Source: Rhizobium sp.
GTDB taxonomy: Bacteria > Pseudomonadota > Alphaproteobacteria > Rhizobiales > Rhizobiaceae
DNA: 64,000 bases
NCBI GenBank assembly: GCA_028290545.1
Contig: JAQGJP010000003.1
Span: 1-64,000, forward strand
Reading direction: 5' to 3'
In this document: piece after piece, positions 35,351 through 43,510 of the stretch
Layout of the letters: every line of letters begins with the position of its first letter
How positions within the stretch are numbered: position 1 is the stretch's first letter
Translations under genes and position numbers: made by a program
The notes under the pieces: model-generated
What the model was told of the DNA's origin: nothing
The model's database searches: none
What the model saw: only the letters and a program-made list of their open reading frames with translations

Positions 35351-36127
35351 TCAGGACATCACCTGGCCGCCATTGACGTCGATCATCTGGCCGGTGATGT
35401 AACCGGAAAGCGCGTCCGAGGCGAGGAAAAGGTAGGTGCCGACGCAATCTTCCGCCGTCCCGACGCGCGCCAATGGCACGGCTTTCGCCACGACATCCGC
35501 CTGACCCGGCAGGGAATAAAGATTCTGGAAAGGCGTGGCGATGTAGCCGGGGGCGACCGAATTGACGCGGATGCCGTATTTGCCGAGTTCCAGCGCGAGT
35601 CCCTTGCTGACGGCAGCGACAAAGGCCTTCGACGAACCGTAGGGGCCGGAGCCGGCGGTGCCGCCGGTGCGGGCCGCGATCGAGGTCGTGTTGATGATGA
35701 AGCCGCCATGCTGCTTGAGATGCGGGATCGCCGCCGTCGTCGCCGCCAGCACCGAGCGGCCGTTGAGATCCATCACCGCATCGTAATGCGCGTCCGTCAT
35801 GGTCTCATAGGGAACGCGCGCCACCATGCCGCCGGCATTGTTGATCAGGCCATCGAGCCGGCCAAAGGCCGATGCCGTGCTGTTGACGACGCGGACCATT
35901 TCCTCCGATTTCGTCGCGTCGCCGCGCACGAGCATGACGCGGCCACCCGCTTCATCGATCTCGTTCTTGAGCTTTTCGGCGGCATCGACGCTGGAATTGT
36001 AGTGCAAGCCGACGAGTGCGCCCTGGGCCGCAAAGGCCTTCGCAAGCGCAGCACCGATACCGGTCGAGGCGCCGGTGATCAGGACTGCCTTGCCGGCAAG
36101 ATCGGGTATTTTCAAAGCTTCGGCCAT
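35351..36127 (-). CDS. Short-chain dehydrogenase/reductase (FabG-like)
   Basis: This is a 258-aa classical SDR: cofactor motif TGASTGIGAALA (19-30), NNAGG, catalytic Ser in NTTSIAARTGG and the YxxxK pair in GPYGSSKAF (about 155-159), then the PG motif VAPGYIATPF. It oxidises or reduces an alcohol/ketone with NAD(P). AGGAGG precedes the ATG by 6 bp. No neighbour hints at a substrate: DUF3750 lies convergent on one side and a toxin-antitoxin pair divergent on the other. A sugar alcohol dehydrogenase role is possible but only a guess. Confidence 0.82.
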   Translation of the reverse strand: MAEALKIPDLAGKAVLITGASTGIGAALAKAFAAQGALVGLHYNSSVDAAEKLKNEIDEAGGRVMLVRGDATKSEEMVRVVNSTASAFGRLDGLINNAGGMVARVPYETMTDAHYDAVMDLNGRSVLAATTAAIPHLKQHGGFIINTTSIAARTGGTAGSGPYGSSKAFVAAVSKGLALELGKYGIRVNSVAPGYIATPFQNLYSLPGQADVVAKAVPLARVGTAEDCVGTYLFLASDALSGYITGQMIDVNGGQVMS

Positions 36128-36265
36128 AAATGCCTCCTACTGAATTGTATGATTTAGGCGGAAAACAGGTAGTGGATGGCCGGCAGGCTGTCCAGCCCGC
36201 TTCCACGGGAATTGATACGAGACATCGCTTAAATCACGATATCGTAACATTCGACAGGCACTCTT

Positions 36266-36294
36266 GACAATATAGTGATATCACCATATCTTCG
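36266..36294 (+). promoter_or_regulatory. Promoter and operator of the HigBA-like operon
   Basis: TTGACA (36266-36271) and TATCTT (36289-36294) are 17 bp apart. The spacer is filled by the dyad TATAGTGATATCACCATA (36273-36290, one mismatched pair), placed where an antitoxin would block RNA polymerase. This is the expected autoregulation of a type II toxin-antitoxin operon. Confidence 0.75.
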
Positions 36295-36317
36295 CCATAA
36301 GGTCGAATGGAGCCTTC

Positions 36318-36668
36318 TTGAAATCACTTGTATGGATGGGCTCAAGCCGCAGGGATTTTAGCGATTTCCCCTATGAGATGAAGTCAGAGATGGGCTACGC
36401 GCTTTTTCAGGCGCAGGTCGGTGGACGCCATCGGAAGGCCAAAACATTCAAGGGTACTGGTGACGCAGGCATTATCGAAATCGTGGATGATTATCGAGGC
36501 GACACATTTCGAACCGTGTACACCGTTCGTTTTGGCTCCGTGTTATACGTGCTGCACGCTTTTCAGAAGAAATCGAAAAAGGGCATAGAAACTCCAAAAG
36601 GCGACATGCATCTCATCGAACAACGGCTGCGTGACGCTGAGCGTCTGCACAAGGAAGCAGAACTATGA
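36318..36668 (+). CDS. Type II toxin, RelE/HigB-like (Gp49 family)
   Basis: This is a 116-aa RelE-superfamily toxin of the phage Gp49/HigB branch. Typical blocks are KSEMGYALFQAQVGG, AKTFKGTGDAGIIEIVDDYRGDTFRTVYTV and YVLHAFQKKSKKGIETPKGDM (segments quoted separately). Such toxins cleave mRNA at the ribosome. The start is TTG 36318 with TGGAG at 5 bp; no in-frame ATG upstream exists. It overlaps the antitoxin gene by 4 bp (ATGA), with toxin first as in higBA. The gene is intact. Confidence 0.85.
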   Translation: MKSLVWMGSSRRDFSDFPYEMKSEMGYALFQAQVGGRHRKAKTFKGTGDAGIIEIVDDYRGDTFRTVYTVRFGSVLYVLHAFQKKSKKGIETPKGDMHLIEQRLRDAERLHKEAEL

Positions 36669-36988
36669 CGAAACATGTTGAACATGAAAAAAGCAGCGGC
36701 AACATCTATGCAGATATCGGATTGCCGGATGCTGCAGATCATCTTGTAAAGGCCAAGCTGGTTTTCAAAATTGACACGCTGATGCGGGAACGCAGCCTAA
36801 AACAGGTTGAAGCCGCAGCGATTTTCGGTGTGAAACAACCGGACATTTCGAAGATGCTTCGAGGCGATTTCAGGCAATTCTCCGTTGAACGCCTGATGCG
36901 GTTCCTGGTCGCTCTTGGACAGGACGTTGAAATCGTCGTGAAACCGCATCTTGACGCTGATGTCGGGCCTGAACTTCACGTAGCATAA
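36665..36988 (+). CDS. XRE-family antitoxin (HigA-like)
   Basis: This is a 107-aa helix-turn-helix protein. The DNA-binding region (about residues 35-85) includes RSLKQVEAAAIFGVKQPDISKMLRG, here split by helix turns, followed by FSVERLMRFLVALGQDVEIVV. This matches the short antitoxins paired with Gp49-like toxins. It would neutralise the toxin and repress the promoter dyad upstream. Translation is coupled through the ATGA overlap. Confidence 0.85.
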   Translation: MTKHVEHEKSSGNIYADIGLPDAADHLVKAKLVFKIDTLMRERSLKQVEAAAIFGVKQPDISKMLRGDFRQFSVERLMRFLVALGQDVEIVVKPHLDADVGPELHVA

Positions 36989-37003
36989 TTTGAAGGGCAG
37001 TTG

Positions 37004-38164
37004 TTATTTCAGCAATCCTTCATAGCGCTTGTCGGTCAGCGTCTTCAGGAAAGCGACCAGCGCATCGACGCGCTTGTCGTCAAGCCCGGGGCCTGTTTCG
37101 AGTTCCTTCGTCGCAAGATTGGCCGGCACTTCCGGATCGGCCCAGCGCTCCCCGGTTTCGGGGTTGATCTGCCGGCTCTTTTTCTTGGAATTGTATTTGT
37201 TGTAGAACAGGATCACCGTGCGCAGGTCGCTGAAGACGCCGTTGTGCATATAGGGCGCGGTGATCGCGACGTTGCGGAGGTTCGGCACCTTGAACTTGCC
37301 GCGCTGCAGCGGATCGCCATCAACCTCTGGATTGGCAGCCAGGCCGATATCGACGAAATCCGGTTTCATACCGTTCATCCTGCGCGCCTCGCGATTGGCT
37401 GGAACGCCGATGTTGAAATATTTGTGCGAGGTGAAGGTCGAGGTCTCCAACCGGCCGTCGGGGCCCTTGAGGTCGTGGCAGAGATTGCAACTGGTGAACT
37501 GCGTCGAGAAGAACAGCGTCCGGCCCAATTCCTCCTGCTCGGTAAATTTTTCCTCTCCCCTCAGATACCGGTCATAGCGGGAATCGAACGGCGCGAACGC
37601 CCTGGTACGCTCGAAAGCCGCGATCGCCTCGGTCGCCGCCCTGAAAATTCCGTTTGAATCCTTGAGCGCTTGATTTCCGAAGAAGGTTCTGAATGCCGTC
37701 AGATAATCGGGGTTTTCGGTGATGCGCGCGGCAACCGCCTTGTCGTCGCTCATGCCCATCTCGATCGGGTTGAGCGGCGGGCCTGCCGCCTGCTCTTCGA
37801 GGCCTTTGGCGCGGCCATCCCAGAATTGGCCGCCGATATAGGCGCCCTTGGCGTCCCTGTGGAAGGGTGGGCTGAAAGCGGCATAGGTGACAGACGGCGC
37901 GTTGCGGTCGCCGAACGACTTGGCGTCGTCGCCGAGCGAGACGGCATTGCCCTTGTGCGTGTCATGCCGGTCGGCAAAGCCGATCTCGGGCATATGACAG
38001 GTCGCGCAGGCCTGGCTGCGGTTCTTCGACAGGTTCTTGTCGTGGAAGAGTGCCGCGCCCAACTCTTCCTTGCTCGCAAAGCGGCCGGAGCCGGCGGAAC
38101 TGATGCCGGCGAGAACTGCAAGCGTCGCGATCGCGAAGCCAAGGCATGTGAGAATGAGGCGCAT
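37004..38164 (-). CDS. Di-heme cytochrome c peroxidase / MauG-like protein
   Basis: This is a 386-aa exported protein with a signal peptide (MRLILTCLGFAIATLAVLAGISSAG, long hydrophobic core) and two heme c motifs, CATCH and CNLCH. Family blocks include FHDKNLSKNRSQACATCH, NAPSVTYAAFSPPFHRD and FKVPNLRNVAITAPYMHNG. It would reduce hydrogen peroxide or perform MauG-type oxidation in the periplasm using electrons from cytochrome c. No methylamine genes are adjacent. It is convergent with the toxin-antitoxin pair and lies upstream of nothing obviously linked. Confidence 0.88.
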   Translation of the reverse strand: MRLILTCLGFAIATLAVLAGISSAGSGRFASKEELGAALFHDKNLSKNRSQACATCHMPEIGFADRHDTHKGNAVSLGDDAKSFGDRNAPSVTYAAFSPPFHRDAKGAYIGGQFWDGRAKGLEEQAAGPPLNPIEMGMSDDKAVAARITENPDYLTAFRTFFGNQALKDSNGIFRAATEAIAAFERTRAFAPFDSRYDRYLRGEEKFTEQEELGRTLFFSTQFTSCNLCHDLKGPDGRLETSTFTSHKYFNIGVPANREARRMNGMKPDFVDIGLAANPEVDGDPLQRGKFKVPNLRNVAITAPYMHNGVFSDLRTVILFYNKYNSKKKSRQINPETGERWADPEVPANLATKELETGPGLDDKRVDALVAFLKTLTDKRYEGLLK

Positions 38165-38288
38165 CGGTTACATCGGCTGTGGGCGAAAAGAGAACATGTG
38201 TACTCTTGTCAAGTTTTAGCCTTATACATCAACCATTCATGTTTGCTCCATGATTTTTGCCGCTGCGACAACCATCCGCAACATCCGG

Positions 38289-38873
38289 TCAGACAGGCTT
38301 GCCGACTGTCATCGCTGCGCGGAATTCCTCGTCGCTGTCGAGATAGATGGCTTCGGGGCCGGCGCCGACCGCATCGAAGAAACGGCTGACAAAATTCCGA
38401 AACGAGGCGCAAAGGGCGATATCAGTGATCTGCCGGTCGGAAAAGCCGACGGCGCGCAAGCGATCGATATCGCCTTCAACGATTGCTGACGCATCCCGTG
38501 TGATCTTTTCCGCGTATCCGAGCATTTCGACATCCCTGGCGGACAGCCCGGCATTGCGGAAATCGTGCTGGACGGCGAGCACCGCTTCCCTGGAGCCGAG
38601 GTCGCCGATCAATTGCTTGCCATAGACATGGGAGCAGTATGTCGAGGGGATATGCTTGGCGGCGATAAAGGTGATCAGCCGCCATTCGCGCATGCCGAGC
38701 GAAAAGCCCGCCCTGATCCTGTCGTTGAAATCCGTATAGATCGGCAGCAGATCCGGCCGCGCCGTGAAGCACTTGGTCGCTTCCATCACGAATCCTTGGC
38801 TATCGAGCTGCTTTCCATAGATCTCGGCGACACTGTCCGTGGCATCGGATTCGGCGATCGTCTGCAAGAACAT
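38289..38873 (-). CDS. Carboxymuconolactone decarboxylase / AhpD-like protein
   Basis: This is a 194-aa all-helical protein of the peroxidase-related AhpD-like group. The active-site region reads AAKHIPSTYCSHVYGKQL; the usual CxxC is reduced to SxxC (Ser77, Cys80) followed by His82, so a disulfide-based peroxidase cycle looks impossible at this site. The start is ATG 38873, 22 bp after the dppF stop, so it is probably the last gene of the dipeptide importer operon. The function is unknown. Confidence 0.68.
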   Translation of the reverse strand: MFLQTIAESDATDSVAEIYGKQLDSQGFVMEATKCFTARPDLLPIYTDFNDRIRAGFSLGMREWRLITFIAAKHIPSTYCSHVYGKQLIGDLGSREAVLAVQHDFRNAGLSARDVEMLGYAEKITRDASAIVEGDIDRLRAVGFSDRQITDIALCASFRNFVSRFFDAVGAGPEAIYLDSDEEFRAAMTVGKPV

Positions 38874-38895
38874 CGGCTGATCCTCTCTGGAGCAC

Positions 38896-39846
38896 TCAGA
38901 GCGGATGATAGCAGTGGAACCGATGCTCGCCAACCGCCGTCTCATCGGGGAAGCTTTGCCGGCAGATATCGGTCGCGTAGGCGCAGCGCGGGTTGAACGG
39001 ACAGCCCGGCGGCGGATTGAGCGGCGATGGCAATTCGCCCTTCAGCTCGATACGGTTCTTCTTGCGGGTCGGGTCGGCGATCGGCGTCGCCGAGAGCAGC
39101 GCCGCGGTATAGGGATGGCGCGGATGGGCGTAGACATCCTCGACCGGCCCGATCTCGACCGGCTTGCCGAGATACATCACCATCACGTCATCGGCGATGT
39201 GACGCACCACCGACAGGCCATGCGAGATGAAGAGATAGGCAAGCCCCATCTCTTTCTGCAGGTCCATCAGCAGGTTCAGCACCTGTGCCTGGATCGAAAG
39301 ATCCAGTGCGGAGACCGGTTCATCCAGCACCAGCACGCGCGGGTTCAGCATCAGGGCACGGGCAATGGCGATACGCTGTCGCTGGCCCCCCGAAAACATA
39401 TGCGGATAGCGATCGTAATGCTCGGGACGGAGGCCGACCTTGCGCATCATTTCGAGCGCTTTTTCCCGGCGCGTGGCGGCACTGTCCGATGTGTTGATCT
39501 TCAGCGGCTCTTCGAGAATCGCGCCGATCTTCTGGCGCGGGTTGAGCGAGCCATAAGGGTTCTGGAAAACGATCTGCACGGTGGCGCGCAGGTCGCGAAC
39601 ATGGGGATCGGCATTCTGGCCATTGATCTTCAAGTCGCCCTCGGTCGGCTCCTCGATCATGGTCACGAGACGGGCCAGTGTCGACTTGCCGCAACCGGAT
39701 TCGCCCACGACCGCCAGCGTCTTGCCGGCCTCGAGCGTGAAGCTCAGGCCATTGAGCGCCTTGACCGTGGCGCCCTTCGAGAAGATCCCGCCGCCAACGC
39801 TATAGAAACGCTTGAGGTCCGTCCCCTGAATGATGACCTGGTTCAT
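38896..39846 (-). CDS. dppF: Dipeptide ABC transporter ATPase DppF
   Basis: This is a 316-aa oligopeptide-type ATPase: Walker A GESGCGKST, Q-loop VFQNPYGSLNP, signature FSGGQRQRI, Walker B VLVLDEPVSALD, and the C-terminal cysteine cluster (CPFNPRCAYATDIC) that binds a [4Fe-4S] cluster in this family. The start ATG 39846 overlaps the dppD stop by 4 bp. It works as a heterodimer with DppD. Confidence 0.9.
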   Translation of the reverse strand: MNQVIIQGTDLKRFYSVGGGIFSKGATVKALNGLSFTLEAGKTLAVVGESGCGKSTLARLVTMIEEPTEGDLKINGQNADPHVRDLRATVQIVFQNPYGSLNPRQKIGAILEEPLKINTSDSAATRREKALEMMRKVGLRPEHYDRYPHMFSGGQRQRIAIARALMLNPRVLVLDEPVSALDLSIQAQVLNLLMDLQKEMGLAYLFISHGLSVVRHIADDVMVMYLGKPVEIGPVEDVYAHPRHPYTAALLSATPIADPTRKKNRIELKGELPSPLNPPPGCPFNPRCAYATDICRQSFPDETAVGEHRFHCYHPL

Positions 39847-40844
39847 GCCAGCTCTCCCGCATAGGCCGGATGGCCGGTGGGCACACCTTTGGACAATGGA
39901 TAATTGCAAAGGGCGGAACCGAATTCCGGACCCTGCCGCTCGACCGTGACCCGACAGAGTTCCGTGGCAAAAGCGCAACGCGGAGAGAACAGGCATCCCG
40001 CCGGACGGTCATGGTGGCCGGGTACGACGCCGGCAATCGACGGAAGCCGGCTGCCGACGACCGCGCGTTCCGGAAGGGCGGCCAGCAAGGCCGCTGTATA
40101 GGGATGGTGGGGATCGGTGAACAGGTCGATCACCGGCTGCTCCTCGACCTTCTGGCCGGCATACTGCACCTGGACGCGCTCGGCGGTCTCTGCCACCACG
40201 CCCATATCGTGGGTGATCAACACCAGCGCCATCCCTTCCTCCTGCTGCAGGCGCAAAAGCAGATCGAGGATCTGCGCCTGGATCGTCACGTCGAGCGCAG
40301 TGGTCGGCTCGTCGGCGATCAGCAGTTTGGGATTGCAAGACAGCGCCATGGCGATCATCACGCGCTGGCTCATGCCGCCGGAGAGCTGATGCGGAAAATT
40401 CTTCAACCGGCTTTCCGGTGCCGGAATACCGACCTTGTTCAGCAGTTCGACAGCGCGCTGTCTGCGCTCGGATTTCGATAGGCCGAGATGGGTGCGGATC
40501 GCCTCGTCGATCTGGAAGCCGACGGTGAAGCATGGATTGAGGCTGGTCATCGGCTCCTGGAAAATCATGGCGATGTCCTTGCCGATGATCTTGCGGCGGT
40601 CGCCGGGCGACAGCGACTTGAGATCCCTGCCATCGAACGACATTGTGTCGGCGGTTATGATCGCTGTCCATGGCAACAGGCCCATGACCGCGAGCATCGC
40701 CACCGATTTGCCGGAACCGGATTCACCGACGATCGCCAGGATCTCGCCCTGATCGCAGGACAGCGACACGTTATCCACCGCCCGGAACAGGCCGGACGTG
40801 GTCTCGAACTCGACGGTGAGATTTTTTATTTCCAACAGGGGCAT
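39843..40844 (-). CDS. dppD: Dipeptide ABC transporter ATPase DppD
   Basis: This is a 333-aa ATPase with Walker [11 protein letters not shown]-loop [11 protein letters not shown], signature LSGGMSQRV, Walker [13 protein letters not shown] and the C-terminal [14 protein letters not shown] cluster. It pairs with DppF. Upstream 106 bp, with a short CTCC/GGAG hairpin around TATATA, separate it from a gene for a membrane-anchored protein. Confidence 0.9.
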   Translation of the reverse strand: MPLLEIKNLTVEFETTSGLFRAVDNVSLSCDQGEILAIVGESGSGKSVAMLAVMGLLPWTAIITADTMSFDGRDLKSLSPGDRRKIIGKDIAMIFQEPMTSLNPCFTVGFQIDEAIRTHLGLSKSERRQRAVELLNKVGIPAPESRLKNFPHQLSGGMSQRVMIAMALSCNPKLLIADEPTTALDVTIQAQILDLLLRLQQEEGMALVLITHDMGVVAETAERVQVQYAGQKVEEQPVIDLFTDPHHPYTAALLAALPERAVVGSRLPSIAGVVPGHHDRPAGCLFSPRCAFATELCRVTVERQGPEFGSALCNYPLSKGVPTGHPAYAGELA

Positions 40845-40950
40845 GATTTTTTCACTCAGCTCCTATATAAATGGGAGCAGCAAACCATTGTTTCACGCGA
40901 GGCATCCATGCGTATGAGCAAACCAAAACCATCGACAGATCCTCGACCGA

Positions 40951-41517
40951 TTACGGGACAGACAGGCCCGAAGCCGGGATACTGATCCGCGTCTTCGTTC
41001 CGAGCGATTTATCCAGCGCATCGACAGAAAAGCGCGCTGTCTCGCTCAGAAATTTCTGCATTTCGATAAAGTCTCCATACATCTCCAGCTGTCGCTCCGG
41101 GCTCAATTTGCTGAACCGAGGATCGCGCATGTCTTCGACAAATTTCTCTATGGCATGCCTTTGCCGCGAATAGAGAATAATATCATCGATCACCGCTTCG
41201 GGCAGCAGGTGTATTTCTTCTTTCAGCGCTTCAAAAATCACATGCCTCGCAGGAAAGCTCGGGAACACCGAATAATCCTGCTGCCTGGCGTAGCGTGACT
41301 TGACCTCTTCAAAATGCTTGTCGAAATCGATCGAGAGCAGATTATGCAACTCGCTTCTGATCTCTGCTCGAAGTGCGATCTGGAAATCCCTCACTTTTTC
41401 CCTTCGGCGGCGGCGATCATGCCGAATAGTGATCCAGCCGCCGAGATAAAGACCGGTCAGACTGATCAGGCCTGAAATCACCGCTGCAACAATGGCCGGG
41501 CCGATCCAGAGCTCCAT
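40951..41517 (-). CDS. Membrane-anchored hypothetical protein inside the dpp operon
   Basis: This 188-aa protein has one N-terminal membrane span (about residues 6-30, IGPAIVAAVISGLISLTGLYL) and a basic stop-transfer (RHDRRRRREK). A mainly helical cytoplasmic region with charged coiled-coil-like segments follows. No enzyme motif is visible and I do not recognise the family. It sits 4 bp after dppC and 106 bp before dppD, in the same direction, so it is co-transcribed with the transporter. It may be an accessory or an insertion into the operon. Confidence 0.7.
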   Translation of the reverse strand: MELWIGPAIVAAVISGLISLTGLYLGGWITIRHDRRRRREKVRDFQIALRAEIRSELHNLLSIDFDKHFEEVKSRYARQQDYSVFPSFPARHVIFEALKEEIHLLPEAVIDDIILYSRQRHAIEKFVEDMRDPRFSKLSPERQLEMYGDFIEMQKFLSETARFSVDALDKSLGTKTRISIPASGLSVP

Positions 41518-41521
41518 CCGC

Positions 41522-42412
41522 TCACGACCTCTTGAGCTTGGGATCGAGCGCGTCGCGCAGTCCGTCGCCCATCAGGTTAATGGCGAGCACGGTGATCAGG
41601 ATCGCCAGACCGGGGAATGTCACCACCCACCAGGCGCGCTGGATGAATTCGCGCGCTTCGGCCAGCATCGTGCCCCATTCCGGTGTCGGCGGCTGCGCGC
41701 CCATGCCCAGGAAGCCCAGCGCCGCCGCATCGAGGATGGCGGCGGAGAAGGCCAGCGTCGCCTGCACGATCAGCGGCGCCAGACAGTTCGGCAGGATCGT
41801 CAGGAACATCAGGCGCAGAGTACCCGCCCCGGCGACGCGAGAGCCGACGACATAATCCTTGCCGCGCTCGATCATCACCGCGGCGCGCGTCAGCCGGACG
41901 AAATGCGGCTGATTGACCAGCGAGATCGCAATCATCGCATTGAGCAGCCCCGGGCCAAGCACGGCCACAAGCACCAGTGCCAGCAACAGCGACGGAAATG
42001 CCAGGATGATATCCATGACCCGCATGATGATCATGTCGGTCTTGCCGCCGAAATAGCCCGCGATCAGCCCGATCAGCACGCCGGAAACCACCGACAGCGT
42101 GACGACCACGAGGCCGATGAACAGCGAAAAGCGCGCGCCATAGATCAGCCTGGAGAGAATATCACGTCCGACCGCATCGGTGCCGAGGAGAAAGTTCGTA
42201 TCACCGGTTGCCATCCATGACGGCGGCAGCAGCAGTTTGGCGCGGTCCTGTTCCTGCGCCAGATGCGGCGCGATCAGAGGCGCAAGGATCGCCATCAGCA
42301 GGATGATCACGAAGACGACCAGTCCAATGACCGCGCCCTTGTTGCGCGAGAAATAGAACCAGAACTCGGAGAGAGCCGATGGCGGCGTGGATTTCGTTTC
42401 GATGTTTGCCAT
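41522..42412 (-). CDS. dppC: Dipeptide ABC transporter permease DppC
   Basis: This is a 296-aa permease of the DppC/OppC type. An N-terminal span (about 25-48) is followed by the family segment LLGTDAVGRDILSRLIYGAR and five further spans. The coupling loop is DYVVGSRVAGAGTLRLMFLTILP. It forms the channel with DppB. The gene starts 9 bp after dppB. Confidence 0.9.
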   Translation of the reverse strand: MANIETKSTPPSALSEFWFYFSRNKGAVIGLVVFVIILLMAILAPLIAPHLAQEQDRAKLLLPPSWMATGDTNFLLGTDAVGRDILSRLIYGARFSLFIGLVVVTLSVVSGVLIGLIAGYFGGKTDMIIMRVMDIILAFPSLLLALVLVAVLGPGLLNAMIAISLVNQPHFVRLTRAAVMIERGKDYVVGSRVAGAGTLRLMFLTILPNCLAPLIVQATLAFSAAILDAAALGFLGMGAQPPTPEWGTMLAEAREFIQRAWWVVTFPGLAILITVLAINLMGDGLRDALDPKLKRS

Positions 42413-42421
42413 AAGCCTGTC

Positions 42422-43426
42422 CTACCGCCCGATCCGCGGATTGAGAAATCCGTACATCAGATCCACGATCAGGTTGACGAGCATGATCACCGCCGCGATC
42501 AGCAGCAGCCCACCCTGCACGACCACATAATCCCGCTTGAATACCGCATCGACCATCCATTTGCCGATGCCCGGCCAGGAGAAGATAGACTCCGTCAGGA
42601 TCGCGCCGGCCAGCAGCACACCGACCTGCAGGCCGATCGTCGTGACCACGGGTATCATGGCGTTGCGCAGGGCGTGAATGCCGATGACGCGAAACGGCGA
42701 CATGCCCTTGGCGCGCGCGGTACGAACATAATCCTCGCCCAGCACTTCGAGCATGGCCGAACGGGTCTGCCGCGCGATAACCGCCAGCGGAATGGTGGCC
42801 AGCACGACAGATGGCAGGATCAGATAGCTCAGCGCCGATTTGAACGCGCCCGCCTGTCCCGACAACAGGCTGTCAATCAGCATGAAGCCGGTCGGCTGCG
42901 GGAAATAATACATCAACGATATGCGGCCGGAAACCGGCGTCCATCCAAGGTAGCCGGAAAAAAAGATGATCAGCAGCAGGCCCCACCAGAAAATCGGCAT
43001 GGAATAGCCCACCAGCGCCACGCCCATCACGGTCTGGTCCAGCCACGTGCCGCGCTTCAAAGCGGCAATGACGCCGGCTGGAATCCCGAGACCGACCGCC
43101 AGGATGATCGCGCAGAAGGACAGTTCGAGCGTGGCAGGAAACAGCGTCATGAAATCGTCGAGAACGGGACGCTTGGTGACGATCGAATTGCCGAAATCAC
43201 CGGTCAGCAGGTTGCCGAGATAATCGCCGAACTGCTGATAATAGGGCCTGTCCAGCCCGAGATCGTGCATCACCCGCGCATAACGATCCGGCGCCATCAC
43301 CCGCTCGCCGGACATCAGCATCACGGGATCGCCGGGCAGCATTCGAATGAAGGAAAATGAAATCAGTGCGACGCCCACGAAAGTGGGAATCAAAACCGCA
43401 ATTCTGCCAAGCAGGAAACGCAGCAT
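42422..43426 (-). CDS. dppB: Dipeptide ABC transporter permease DppB
   Basis: This is a 334-aa permease starting MLRFLLGRIAVLIPTFVGVAL, the standard DppB N-terminus, with six spans and the coupling loop DYVRTARAKGMSPFRVIGIHALRNA (segment quoted by halves in the family). The open frame begins at a GTG at 43468 inside an intercistronic hairpin; ATG 43426 is the plausible start. It is the first gene after the dppA-dppB hairpin. Confidence 0.9.
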   Translation of the reverse strand: MLRFLLGRIAVLIPTFVGVALISFSFIRMLPGDPVMLMSGERVMAPDRYARVMHDLGLDRPYYQQFGDYLGNLLTGDFGNSIVTKRPVLDDFMTLFPATLELSFCAIILAVGLGIPAGVIAALKRGTWLDQTVMGVALVGYSMPIFWWGLLLIIFFSGYLGWTPVSGRISLMYYFPQPTGFMLIDSLLSGQAGAFKSALSYLILPSVVLATIPLAVIARQTRSAMLEVLGEDYVRTARAKGMSPFRVIGIHALRNAMIPVVTTIGLQVGVLLAGAILTESIFSWPGIGKWMVDAVFKRDYVVVQGGLLLIAAVIMLVNLIVDLMYGFLNPRIGR

Positions 43427-43447
43427 CGGTGACTTTCCATATTTCAA

Positions 43448-43475
43448 TGGCGGGGCGGCATAAGCCACCCCGCCA
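43448..43475 (-). terminator. Intercistronic hairpin between dppA and dppB
   Basis: On the minus strand TGGCGGGGTGGC (43475-43464) pairs with GCCGCCCCGCCA (43459-43448) through a 4-base loop. The single imperfect pair is G-U only in the minus-strand RNA, which fits a role in the dpp transcript. A smaller GCCGAT/ATCGGC hairpin lies between it and the dppA stop. It is likely a partial terminator or dppA mRNA stabiliser. Confidence 0.75.
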
Positions 43476-43510
43476 ATTGTGCCGATTCAGATCGGCAGCA
43501 GCATCTGAGA

